Assembly (NCBI GenBank): GCA_034005525.1
Contig: JAVEUP010000004.1
Coordinates: 40,718 to 104,717 of the forward strand
Length of the DNA stretch: 64,000 nucleotides
Origin: PWXP01 sp034005525
Lineage (GTDB): Bacteria > Planctomycetota > Planctomycetia > Pirellulales > Thermoguttaceae
Direction: 5' to 3'
Shown in pieces: positions 24,980 through 33,085 of the stretch. The translations under genes and the position numbers were made by a program. The first letter of the stretch is position 1, and each line of letters opens with the position of its first letter. The notes beneath the pieces are model-generated. The model saw only the letters and a program-made list of their open reading frames with translations, had not been told where the DNA came from and ran no database searches.

Positions 24980-26299
24980 CTAGCCGACATTCCACGGCGC
25001 CCGCCCGGGCGGCAAGCTCAGCAGGGCGTTGGCCTCGTCGTCGCCGGCGAACCTCTCCGCTGCCGGGTCCCAGGTCAGCTTTCGCCCAACCTGGCAGGCG
25101 ATGTACCCAAGTTGTCCGATGCTGCTGGACCGGTGGCCGACCTCGGCGTCTTGCAGCGTTCGGGAACGGCTTTTGATGCAGTCGAGGAAATCGTGCTTCT
25201 CGTTCTTGCACAGGAACGGGAATTCGTCGGAACTGACTTCGGCGGTAAGGACCGACGCAGGCTCGGCCTCCAGACGGTCGGGGCCGTACCAGACGCAAAT
25301 CCACCCTTCGGTCCCCTCGAAGCGGACGTAGGACTGGCCTTTGGACCTGTCCGTCAGCGCCGTATAGAACAGCTCGACGCCGTCGGCGTACCGGTAGCGG
25401 ACGTTGAAGCCGAGCATGACGTTCCACAGCCCGTCGGCAGGCGGGAAGTCGCCGCGCCCCTCGATCTCGACCGGGCCCGTCCGTTCGCTGTTGTTGCCCC
25501 ACTGGGCAATGTCGGCCGGATGATAACCCCAGTTGGATATCACGCCGTCGCAATAGGTCCGATTGGCGTACCAGCCCGGACGGCCGTAATCCTTCCGCGG
25601 ATGCACACGCTTTTCCGTATAAGGAGCCGCCGGCGCCGGCCCGAGCCAAACGTCATAATCGAGTTCCTCCGGGACGGGCATTTCCGGCTGCATGGGTAGC
25701 GGCTCGTTCCACAGCGGCACCGCCATGCGGATGGCCTTCACTTGGCCGATCTTCCCGGTGCGCACCAGGCTTACCGCCTTGAAGAACGTCGGGATGGAGC
25801 GGAACTCGCTGTCGGTGCGGAACACGCAGCCGGCCTTGGCCACCGCATCGGCCAGGATTCGGCCATGTTCGATACACAGCCCGATCGGCTTCTCACAGCA
25901 CACGTCCTTGCCCGCCCGGATGGCGGCCAGGGCAATGGTCACATGCGAATGGTCGGGCGTAGTGATCATCACCGCGTCGACGTCCTTGCGGTCGAGCACC
26001 TCGCGGAAGTCGGTCGTGCAGAAGCAATCGTTCAGCCCCTCCTGCCCGCGCGTCCGCTCGAGCCGCCACCGGTCGACGTCGCACAAGGCCACCACTCGGC
26101 TGAGCGGATGGCGAAGAAACACCGGCAGATTCCGGCCGATTGCCTGGCGTCCCAAGGCAATCATCCCGACGCCAATCTGGTTGCTCGGGGCCGTCGTGCC
26201 GTCAGCGCCCAAGGCAACTCCGGGAACCACGGTGGGGGCAGCCAAAGCGGCGGCGGTCCCCAGAAATCTGCGCCGTGTCATCGATCCTCTACTCAGCAT
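24980..26299 (-). CDS. Gfo/Idh/MocA family oxidoreductase, Tat-exported
   Basis: Third exported oxidoreductase of this family in the window (439 residues). Tat signal SMTRRRFLGTAAALAAPTV, Rossmann segment IGVGMIALGRQAIG (about 41-54), catalytic motif CEKPIGLCIEHGR (Lys near 135) and TPDHSHVTIALAAIRAGKDV. AGGAG about eight bases upstream supports the ATG at 26299; an internal ATG six codons later would shorten the leader. An Arg at GRQAIG replaces one of the usual glycines, so coenzyme binding may differ. Substrate unknown. Confidence 0.9.
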   Translation of the reverse strand: MLSRGSMTRRRFLGTAAALAAPTVVPGVALGADGTTAPSNQIGVGMIALGRQAIGRNLPVFLRHPLSRVVALCDVDRWRLERTRGQEGLNDCFCTTDFREVLDRKDVDAVMITTPDHSHVTIALAAIRAGKDVCCEKPIGLCIEHGRILADAVAKAGCVFRTDSEFRSIPTFFKAVSLVRTGKIGQVKAIRMAVPLWNEPLPMQPEMPVPEELDYDVWLGPAPAAPYTEKRVHPRKDYGRPGWYANRTYCDGVISNWGYHPADIAQWGNNSERTGPVEIEGRGDFPPADGLWNVMLGFNVRYRYADGVELFYTALTDRSKGQSYVRFEGTEGWICVWYGPDRLEAEPASVLTAEVSSDEFPFLCKNEKHDFLDCIKSRSRTLQDAEVGHRSSSIGQLGYIACQVGRKLTWDPAAERFAGDDEANALLSLPPGRAPWNVG

Positions 26300-26414
26300 G
26301 ACTGGTACTCCTGGTAATTCAGGTGGGAATGAAGACAGCCTGATCTTCTGCAATGCAGGCGGGCGGATCTTTCGGTAATGCACCAGCGCGCCTTGCGACA
26401 CCCGCGCTCCTGCG

Positions 26415-26489
26415 CTGTTGGAGTTCACGCGTCAGCGTGCCGGACTTGACCGATACTTGGTTCGCACACTGAAGCATGAACTTCAACAG
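26415..26489. repeat. R5 inverted pair
   Basis: Left arm 26415-26442 and right arm 26462-26489, both versions of the 28-bp R5 repeat in opposite orientation, separated by 19 bp. The arms match imperfectly (CTGTTGGAGTTCACGC against GCATGAACTTCAACAG), forming a long imperfect palindrome between two minus-strand genes. Confidence 0.65.
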
Positions 26490-26521
26490 TGCCGCACTCG
26501 ATTTCCATCCCTAGTGTCATT

Positions 26522-26947
26522 TCACGGATCGGGCACGGAATGAAGGTCGAAATCGATCTGGTTCTTGCCCGAGGCTGCTACGGTTGCCCGCAGGGACCCA
26601 GCCTCCTTGAAGACGACCGGGACGGTTTCCTCGACCTGGCCGAACTGCGGGTCTTCGACCATGCGGCCGGTCTTTCGGAATGCTTGGATTCGGACCTGGT
26701 ACTCGCCTGGCATGAGTCCGCTGCTTGCCGGGACTTGGTATCGACCTGCTTCAATTCCCGTGCCAGCGGAGTGTGCCGGGTTGTCGGCCGTTGGCTGGAA
26801 GCTGATCACGCCGCTAGCCAGGGGCTCTCCGTCCACCGTTACCTTGCCCGACACGCTCAAGCGGCCGTCGCCGCCACAACCCGAAACCAAGACTAATACC
26901 GCCAGCGCGACGAGCGGGCGCAGTCCGGACTTTATTGCAGGTTTCAA
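26522..26947 (-). CDS. Transthyretin-like (carboxypeptidase regulatory-like) lipoprotein
   Basis: Lipoprotein of 141 residues with lipobox LVSGC (Cys about 24), then a small beta-sandwich: VSGKVTVDGEPLASGVISFQ, GRYQVPASSGLMPGEYQVRI and a C-terminal VAASGKNQIDFDL. This is the typical short lipoprotein encoded beside planctomycete DUF1559 genes, as here (74 bp upstream). Probably periplasmic or surface-bound; function unknown. Last gene of the likely operon that begins at 31757. Confidence 0.8.
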   Translation of the reverse strand: MKPAIKSGLRPLVALAVLVLVSGCGGDGRLSVSGKVTVDGEPLASGVISFQPTADNPAHSAGTGIEAGRYQVPASSGLMPGEYQVRIQAFRKTGRMVEDPQFGQVEETVPVVFKEAGSLRATVAASGKNQIDFDLHSVPDP

Positions 26948-27021
26948 CGTAGTACCTCGCTGTGTAACATGTCTGTGATTATAGTAAGCGTCGCCAGGAG
27001 CCTCCCGGCACCTATTCCCTA

Positions 27022-28044
27022 TTAGAACTCACCGGTCACTTCGCCGCCAGCGGGTGTACCGAGCGATTGCCAAATCCGCAGGGCGATGGACTCGCTGACG
27101 AACTGCACGCTGCCGTCGCACATGGCCGCGTTCGCGCCGCCGGGATGACGGCTGCGTGCGGCGTGGACAACCTTGTTGAAGTTGTTGCCTAGGATTCCGC
27201 CGCCGTAGGTTCCGGAGCCTGGAGCGCAAGGAGCCGGTCCACGATTAGCGTCTTCGGGGTCGCACCAGCGGACCAGGTCGGGAGTGAGGTCGTTCGGCGT
27301 GTAGTCCTGCATGAAGACAGGCCCCTCGTCGTACACCTGCACGCACCGGATCGTACAGGTCCCGCCGCAAATCAACTCGGAAAGCATCAGTGTATTGGAC
27401 GTGCCATCGGTGATCTCGGAGATGCGCGCACCCCGATTGACGCCGAATACGCCCTCGACCCGTTCATCCGACGCCAACCCGGTCAGTAGCTTGCTGGCCG
27501 GCACGCGGGTGCCCTCCATTGGCCCGATTCCCAAACTGGCAGCATAGGAAATGCGGGCGTACGTTGCATTATTTGACGACATCCCGCATTTGAAACCGTC
27601 GTTAAACGGGGTTGAAGCCGTCGGGTCGGACGGGCACTGCCAGGTGGAAATGGCGGTCTTGAAAACGGGCAGCAGGGCAGCGGGCTTCGCCCCCGTGCCG
27701 CCCGAAGCATAGTTCCAGTACGACTTCATGATTTCGGCAAGCGAACCCTGCTCCATGTACGGGAACAGCCGCACGCACCAGGGCCATTCCTGGTGGCTGT
27801 GCGTCCCGTACGGCGTATTGAAGTAGCCGTAGCCGGGCGGAAACCGCCGGTGGACGTCATGATAGAGATGTACCGCCAAGGCGGTTTGCTTGAGATTGTT
27901 CGTGCATTGCATTCGGCGCGCAGCCTCGCGCGCGCTCTGCACCGCCGGCAGCAGCAGCGCGATGAGAATGCCGATGATGGCAATGACCACGAGCAACTCC
28001 ACCAGCGTAAACCCGACGACCTTGTGGCTTCCTTTGTGTCGCAT
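27022..28044 (-). CDS. DUF1559 pseudopilin-like protein with prepilin leader
   Basis: Typical planctomycete DUF1559 protein of 340 residues. The prepilin motif is complete: a short charged leader, then GFTLVELLVVIAIIGILIAL with the cleavable Gly at residue 11 and Glu five residues into the mature protein, followed by LLPAVQSAREAARRMQCTNN. The C-terminal part contains the H-x9-DG motif (HPGGANAAMCDGSVQFVSES). It is expected to be processed by prepilin peptidase and inserted in a pilin-like fibre. AGGAG seven bases before the ATG at 28044 supports the start. Encoded between a sialidase-like gene and a small lipoprotein on the same strand. Confidence 0.93.
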   Translation of the reverse strand: MRHKGSHKVVGFTLVELLVVIAIIGILIALLLPAVQSAREAARRMQCTNNLKQTALAVHLYHDVHRRFPPGYGYFNTPYGTHSHQEWPWCVRLFPYMEQGSLAEIMKSYWNYASGGTGAKPAALLPVFKTAISTWQCPSDPTASTPFNDGFKCGMSSNNATYARISYAASLGIGPMEGTRVPASKLLTGLASDERVEGVFGVNRGARISEITDGTSNTLMLSELICGGTCTIRCVQVYDEGPVFMQDYTPNDLTPDLVRWCDPEDANRGPAPCAPGSGTYGGGILGNNFNKVVHAARSRHPGGANAAMCDGSVQFVSESIALRIWQSLGTPAGGEVTGEF

Positions 28045-28141
28045 AGGACAGCTCCTGCTCTATCTGAAGTGCGGGAATTGGCTCCCGCCTTCTTCCTCCA
28101 CAAATCGTCTTCCGCTGCCAGCCGTCCGGCCGGCGCCGGCA

Positions 28142-29410
28142 TCAGCCTTCTTTGGGCTTAATGAACATCACATCCGCCCGGCTGATCCACCCCTCGCGGA
28201 GATCGACTCGGAACCAACCCTCCGCGTTCTTCCGGTGGAACCCCAACGGCGAGCGTTTGCCGAACTCCTTCAGGTCGTATTCCGCCCAGGTCTTGCCCAT
28301 ATCCGGCGAGAAGATAATCCCCAGCGTAAACGGCGACGCGGTCGCATAGTGCGCCGCCAGGATGACTCCATCCTGGATGATCATGTTCGCACACTCATAC
28401 CGCGGGTTGAACAGCATGGTGTGCTTCCCGGGATCGGCAATGTCGGCCGGGGCGCAGCGGAACAGTCCACGGTCGTGCGGCTGCGGTCCATTTGCGTCGC
28501 TGATCCAGTAGACCTGCCCGTCGACGAAGTTGATGCCGCCGCATTTGTAACGCGAGTTCAACCGGTTCGACACGATGACTTTCCAGTCCCACCGGTCGGC
28601 GCTTGCATCGTAAGTCCCCCGGAGCCAATGGCATTCGTAGCCTTCGGGCCGGTCATGATCGCCGGTGCAGGCATAGAATGCGTTCTCGGAAGGATTGTAG
28701 GCTACCGAGTGAATATGGCGGCAGAAGACCGGGTTGTCCGGATCGCCAAGCAGGGTGCCGGCCGGACCGCCGCCGGGCCCGCCGTTGTCGCGATGGTAAG
28801 GGTTCTGCCCGAAGGCATAGGCGATCTTCGCAGTCTGGCCGTTGTCGATCGAATAGTAAATGCTCGGTGGAGTCGCGCCGCCTAAAACATTGCAGTAGTT
28901 CCCCCACACGAGCATCTCCACGCCGCCGACCTGCCACGAGTTCACGCCTGCCAGTGGCGAAAAATACCACCCCGGATTATCGGGGTTCTGGGGCGTGTGG
29001 ATTGCGTAGTCCGTGCCGTCGGCGTTCTTCAAGCTGACCTGCCGGTAGGTCTTCAGGCTATCCTCGCTCAGGTACAGCTTCGTGCGTGTGGCAAAGAGAA
29101 TGTTGCCGTTTTTGAAGATATGACTGAATGTGATGTTCCGGGCGTTGGGGAAGGCGACACGGTGCGGCCAGGTCCGGGCATTGTCGGTGGACAGGAAGAC
29201 CGTGTCGTCGGTAAAACCGAACGCCTTGTTGTCACACTGCGACTCGACGTAGGGACCTTCCTTTGGAACGCGATACCAGAAGTGGTCGGTCGACGGAAAG
29301 TCGGCATCAGCCGCGAGCAGTTTCCGAGCGGGGGGCAGCAGCAATCCGGCCGCGGTCGCCGCTGTGGCGCCCAGGAATCTGCGGCGACTAACGTGGACTG
29401 GTCGTTTCAT
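28142..29410 (-). CDS. Tat-exported sialidase-like beta-propeller protein
   Basis: Protein of 422 residues with Tat leader HVSRRRFLGATAATAAGLLL. The mature part has strands of BNR/Asp-box type (FLSTDNARTWPHRV, YLSEDSLKTYRQVS, YYSIDNGQTAKIAY, FSPDMGKTWAEYDL), as in exo-sialidases and related six-bladed propellers. The arginine triad of true sialidases cannot be confirmed, so it may bind or cleave another sugar. GGGAG seven bases before the ATG. It lies in the likely operon with the LamG protein upstream and DUF1559 downstream. Confidence 0.7.
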   Translation of the reverse strand: MKRPVHVSRRRFLGATAATAAGLLLPPARKLLAADADFPSTDHFWYRVPKEGPYVESQCDNKAFGFTDDTVFLSTDNARTWPHRVAFPNARNITFSHIFKNGNILFATRTKLYLSEDSLKTYRQVSLKNADGTDYAIHTPQNPDNPGWYFSPLAGVNSWQVGGVEMLVWGNYCNVLGGATPPSIYYSIDNGQTAKIAYAFGQNPYHRDNGGPGGGPAGTLLGDPDNPVFCRHIHSVAYNPSENAFYACTGDHDRPEGYECHWLRGTYDASADRWDWKVIVSNRLNSRYKCGGINFVDGQVYWISDANGPQPHDRGLFRCAPADIADPGKHTMLFNPRYECANMIIQDGVILAAHYATASPFTLGIIFSPDMGKTWAEYDLKEFGKRSPLGFHRKNAEGWFRVDLREGWISRADVMFIKPKEG

Positions 29411-29474
29411 TGTATTACTCCCTTACCGTGTAAACCATCGCAAGAGTCCGTCTACGTATCTCAAATTGGAGATC

Positions 29475-31757
29475 TCAAATAGCGTGCCGCTTGGGCCGCC
29501 CGCCCGCCAAGCACAGGCCGCCCAGGGCCAACAGCATCCAAGCCGAGGGTTCGGGTACGCCAACCAGGTAATGCGCGCGAATCTCCTCCTGCGACAGCGC
29601 GCGGCCGTAGATGGCAATCTCATCGAGGCTGCCGGCAAACCGTTGGTCCAAGCTTGGTGCGTCGGTACGCCCACCAAAGGCCCAGGTGCCGTCCACCCAT
29701 TTCGTGCCGGCGAGCGGCGCCATGGTTCCTTCGATCTCAAGCCGTCCATTGAGATACACAAAGACATCGTCGTCCTGGCGGACCATCGCCACGTGATACC
29801 ACTCATCCTGCAAGAGGTCCGTGGAGCCCTCGATCAAGGTAATGTAAGGGTAGGAACCGTCATATACGAACAGCCTGGTCTCGCCATCCGCGGGCCGCAG
29901 ACCGAGAAAATCACCTTTGACCACTCCACCAGTCGCGTCCAGATCGTTGCGGTGCATCAGGTAGGCTCCAATGGTTCCCACCGCATCGCGTCGGAACCAC
30001 ATTTCCGCTGTATAGTCGTTCTGGCCCGGCAGCACGCCGGTGGCGATGCCCAGGTAGCCATTGGTCACGCTCCCTGTGGGACCGCCGGTGAGCCGGGGCG
30101 CCGGGTTGTCGTTCTCGAAACCGAGGTGATGAACCGAAGGGCGCGGCCCCAACTCGACAGCGCCGCGCTGGGCCGAAGCGTGGTACTCGAAGTGGTGGGA
30201 ATTGCCGCTGGAGTCCATCGCAGCCACCCATTGGGGACCCTCGTTCAGCCGCCAATACGCCGCCGGGTTGTCGGCCAGTACGGCGTTGGAATAATCGCAC
30301 ACGTCGCGGGCAAAGGCACTCAGGTAGCTGGCCTGCACGTGGAACTTGCCCAGCGGTCGGCCGTAGACGGCGATCTCGTCGATATTGCCGGTGAAATGCA
30401 TAACAGGAGCAGGTGGCGTGTCCGAACGGCCGCCGAAGGCCCACTGGCCGGTCGTCAAGCCCGCCTTGGGATCGCGGCTTACGGATATCTCCTCTTGGCC
30501 GTCGAGGTAGACTTTCACGGCACTGCCCTCGCGGGTCATCGCTACGTGATACCATTGGCCCTTCGTAAGTGTGGTGCTCCCGGGAAGGGCGCCGCCGGTG
30601 CCGTCATAAAAGTACAGCGTGTCCGACGCTGGCAGTACGCCAAGGTAATCGCCGTCGTTACTGCCGGTACCCCGATGCAAAAGGTAGTGGCCGGACGGAT
30701 GGACGCTGTCGCCGGGGCGGAACCACATTTGCGCCCCGTAGTCGTTTTGTCCGGTGAGCAAGCCCTCCACCATTCCGATCGGTGTTGCGGCAAGCGTGGG
30801 CGCGTTGTTGAAGGACTCGAAACCCGAGAAGCCTTGGTCAGGTCGTGGCCCGACGTCCGGAGGGCTGCCCGTTCGGCTGACGCCGGGGGCGGCGTTGTAC
30901 GTGAAATTGTGACCGTTGCCGGTCGCGTCGACGGCCGTGCTGGCGGCCTTCGTCTCGTTCAGCCGCCAATAGGCCGCCGGGTTGGTGGCCAGAACGGTAG
31001 CCGCCGCCGGGGGAATCACCGGGTCGTAGTCGATGATCAACTGCGGGCGCATTGTTTGGTCGGCGGTGAACTCGCTGGAACGGAAGTATAGCAGCGAGTT
31101 GTTCGCTTCCGTCCGGGCCCGCAGCAGCAGACCGGAGTTTTCGGCGTAACTGGCTGCCCAATCGGCAATGAAGGACGTATCGGTGAACGTCAGGTCGAAG
31201 TAACCCGTTGGCGTAGTTGCGTCATAGGCTGTCGAAGCGATCGGTCCGCCGGGCACGTAGTCCGAAGCGGCGGTGCCCGGAGTGCCGCTGTGCCATGGCG
31301 TCGGGCTGGTGGCATGGTAGGCAAGGTGGTTCCAGCAGGCGGAGCCAACCTGCGCCTGGCCGGTTGCCGTCCCTTCAACCCACGACTGGTTGTCGGCTGA
31401 GAGCCGGTAAAGGTCCATGGAATTTGAGAAGTTCACAACCTTGTCGTACAAGCCGAGCCGCAAGGTGACGGAATTGATCTTCTCGAACCGGCCATCTAGC
31501 GAGCTAACGTCGAAGCGGAAGAGCGCTCGCCGGGGCAGGCCGTTTGAAAACCCTACGAAGACATCGGCGTGGCCGCCGTAGTTCCTGTCGGCGACGCCGG
31601 CAGCGGTGCTCCAAACGATCAGGTTATCCCCCGCGCCCGTGTAGACCGCCGCCCCGAATGGTTCGATGGCCCCATCCCGGAAGACGACCACGTCGGCACG
31701 GGCCGATACGGCATAGCTCAACAGTAACCCCAATGCAGTCATAACTTGGTACTTCAT
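29475..31757 (-). CDS. DNRLRE-LamG-LamG protein with PEP-CTERM anchor
   Basis: Surface protein of 760 residues. Signal peptide MKYQVMTALGLLLSYAVSARA, then an N-terminal DNRLRE-type domain (about 22-245, with RRALFRFDVSSLDG and VTLRLGLYD), two LamG/concanavalin-like domains (about 255-490 and 500-735, each beginning NPAAYWRLNE), and a C-terminal PEP-CTERM signal VPEPSAWMLLALGGLCLAGG followed by RPKRHAI. The two LamG domains share IDEIAVYGRPL / LDEIAIYGRAL and WYHVAM strands and are likely an internal duplication. GAGG lies six bases before the ATG. First gene of the probable operon running to 26522. Confidence 0.88.
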   Translation of the reverse strand: MKYQVMTALGLLLSYAVSARADVVVFRDGAIEPFGAAVYTGAGDNLIVWSTAAGVADRNYGGHADVFVGFSNGLPRRALFRFDVSSLDGRFEKINSVTLRLGLYDKVVNFSNSMDLYRLSADNQSWVEGTATGQAQVGSACWNHLAYHATSPTPWHSGTPGTAASDYVPGGPIASTAYDATTPTGYFDLTFTDTSFIADWAASYAENSGLLLRARTEANNSLLYFRSSEFTADQTMRPQLIIDYDPVIPPAAATVLATNPAAYWRLNETKAASTAVDATGNGHNFTYNAAPGVSRTGSPPDVGPRPDQGFSGFESFNNAPTLAATPIGMVEGLLTGQNDYGAQMWFRPGDSVHPSGHYLLHRGTGSNDGDYLGVLPASDTLYFYDGTGGALPGSTTLTKGQWYHVAMTREGSAVKVYLDGQEEISVSRDPKAGLTTGQWAFGGRSDTPPAPVMHFTGNIDEIAVYGRPLGKFHVQASYLSAFARDVCDYSNAVLADNPAAYWRLNEGPQWVAAMDSSGNSHHFEYHASAQRGAVELGPRPSVHHLGFENDNPAPRLTGGPTGSVTNGYLGIATGVLPGQNDYTAEMWFRRDAVGTIGAYLMHRNDLDATGGVVKGDFLGLRPADGETRLFVYDGSYPYITLIEGSTDLLQDEWYHVAMVRQDDDVFVYLNGRLEIEGTMAPLAGTKWVDGTWAFGGRTDAPSLDQRFAGSLDEIAIYGRALSQEEIRAHYLVGVPEPSAWMLLALGGLCLAGGRPKRHAI

Positions 31758-32346
31758 GGCGGACCTCGCAAAAGAACAGGGAACTGGCTATCCGACTACT
31801 GAGACCCGTTTGATCCTTCCGACAAGAACTCGACGGGCGGCGCAATCAGTGCCACCTTCGCGCTAACTGCCACCGCGTCATCGAAGTCCACACGCGCTAT
31901 CTTATCAGGCGGTTTCTTGGACCGCCACTGATTTGTCCGAAAACATACCACAGTTGCCACAGCAAATATGGACACCGGTTGTGTCGCCCCGGCCTTGACT
32001 TGGACAACGGAAGAAGGACATGAACCCAAACTCATCCTCCATTATAGAGTCGCAAGCACTGCCGTCAATTATAGTTTTCGACGAATCTTTTACACTTTAT
32101 TGCAGTCCGGATGATGGTGGGCTTCAGAAGGGCAACATTTTCAGGCTTCAAGAGAGGGCCGAAAAAGCTGCCATGATATCTCGTCAGTGATGTCCCCTTG
32201 TCCTGCCCTGCCCAGTTCTCCACTCCCCCTTGACGTGCAGGTTCTTACTGACTAGGCTCGGCTTCGTGCCCTAGAAGGGAACCGATGTTCCGACAGATTC
32301 GGTGGTGGCGGTCGAATCGTCGGGACGCCCGAAACCGGAAGTCACC
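31758..32346. other. AT-richer intergenic region
   Basis: About 590 bp between the start of the LamG operon (minus strand) and the nucleotidyltransferase pair (plus strand). No gene or family repeat was recognised. The stretch 32040-32100 is distinctly A+T-rich for this window, as expected of a divergent promoter region. Confidence 0.5.
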
Positions 32347-32604
32347 ATGTCCGCTGACAGCGAAGAAATCCAGGCAGCCATCGACCGGCGCCAACGATGC
32401 GCCGCGCAGATGCAGGGCAATCGCACGCCCGGCGAGCGGCTCGAGGCGTTTGTGAGGCTTCAGCAGGCTTCGTTCCAGGTGCTGCAAAGCTCGCCGGACG
32501 GCTACCGGCATTTTCTCCGAAGGAATTTTTACGCCCGCCGGGCAGAGATCATCGATGGACAGTGGAAACCCGTTGCACTTACTCGACGTGCTCAACTCCC
32601 ATAA
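32347..32604 (+). CDS. Small protein paired with a nucleotidyltransferase
   Basis: Predicted 85-residue protein, charged and helical: MSADSEEIQAAIDRRQRCAA, then LEAFVRLQQASFQVLQSSPD and HFLRRNFYARRAEIIDGQWK. Unrecognised. GGAAG lies five bases before the ATG. Its 3' end overlaps the next gene by 50 bp, so the two are translated together and the pair resembles a two-gene toxin-antitoxin or MNT/HEPN-type arrangement. In such an arrangement the small protein would be the partner, but it has no HEPN motif that I can see. Confidence 0.6.
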   Translation: MSADSEEIQAAIDRRQRCAAQMQGNRTPGERLEAFVRLQQASFQVLQSSPDGYRHFLRRNFYARRAEIIDGQWKPVALTRRAQLP

Positions 32605-33052
32605 CGTGCCGTTTGTCGTTATTGGGGGACACGCGGTCACGTATCACGGTTTCGTGCGAGCAACGGAAGACACCGACGTGATCTTCCAACGCACTCCCCG
32701 CAGCGAGTCGGCGTTGCTGCGCGCGTTGGCCGAGGTCCATGCGAACTGGATTGGCGACGAGATCGATCCCGAAACCGGCATCGAGCGCCTCATCCCGGTT
32801 TCCGCCGCGTACATTCGTGGGACCCGTACGATGATGCTGGTGACCGACTTCGGGTTCCTGGACGTCTTCGACTACGTTCCCGGGCTTCCCGAGTTGTCGG
32901 TCGAGGAGTTGTTCGCGTCGGCGCTGGAATGCGGAGGGCACAAATACGTTGCGTTGCCCTTGCTCAGAGCCATGAAAGCCGCCGCCAATCGACCGAAAGA
33001 CCGGGCGGATCTGGAGAACCTACCCAACGAATCAGGCCGGGGACATCGCTGA
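32555..33052 (+). CDS. Nucleotidyltransferase-fold protein
   Basis: 165-residue protein with the nucleotidyltransferase signature VVIGGHAVTYHGFVRATEDT followed by DVIF (about 21-44): a GG-type loop, then D-x-[VI] acids on the next strand. A third catalytic acid may lie in LVTDFGFLDVFDYV (about 95-108). Resembles AbiEii/MNT-like antitoxin-type nucleotidyltransferases and planctomycete hypothetical relatives. It overlaps the previous gene by 50 bp. The fold assignment is fairly safe; the role (toxin, antitoxin or other) is not. Confidence 0.7.
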   Translation: MDSGNPLHLLDVLNSHNVPFVVIGGHAVTYHGFVRATEDTDVIFQRTPRSESALLRALAEVHANWIGDEIDPETGIERLIPVSAAYIRGTRTMMLVTDFGFLDVFDYVPGLPELSVEELFASALECGGHKYVALPLLRAMKAAANRPKDRADLENLPNESGRGHR

Positions 33053-33085
33053 TCTTCCTTTGACCACCATACCAGGAGCCTTGCC

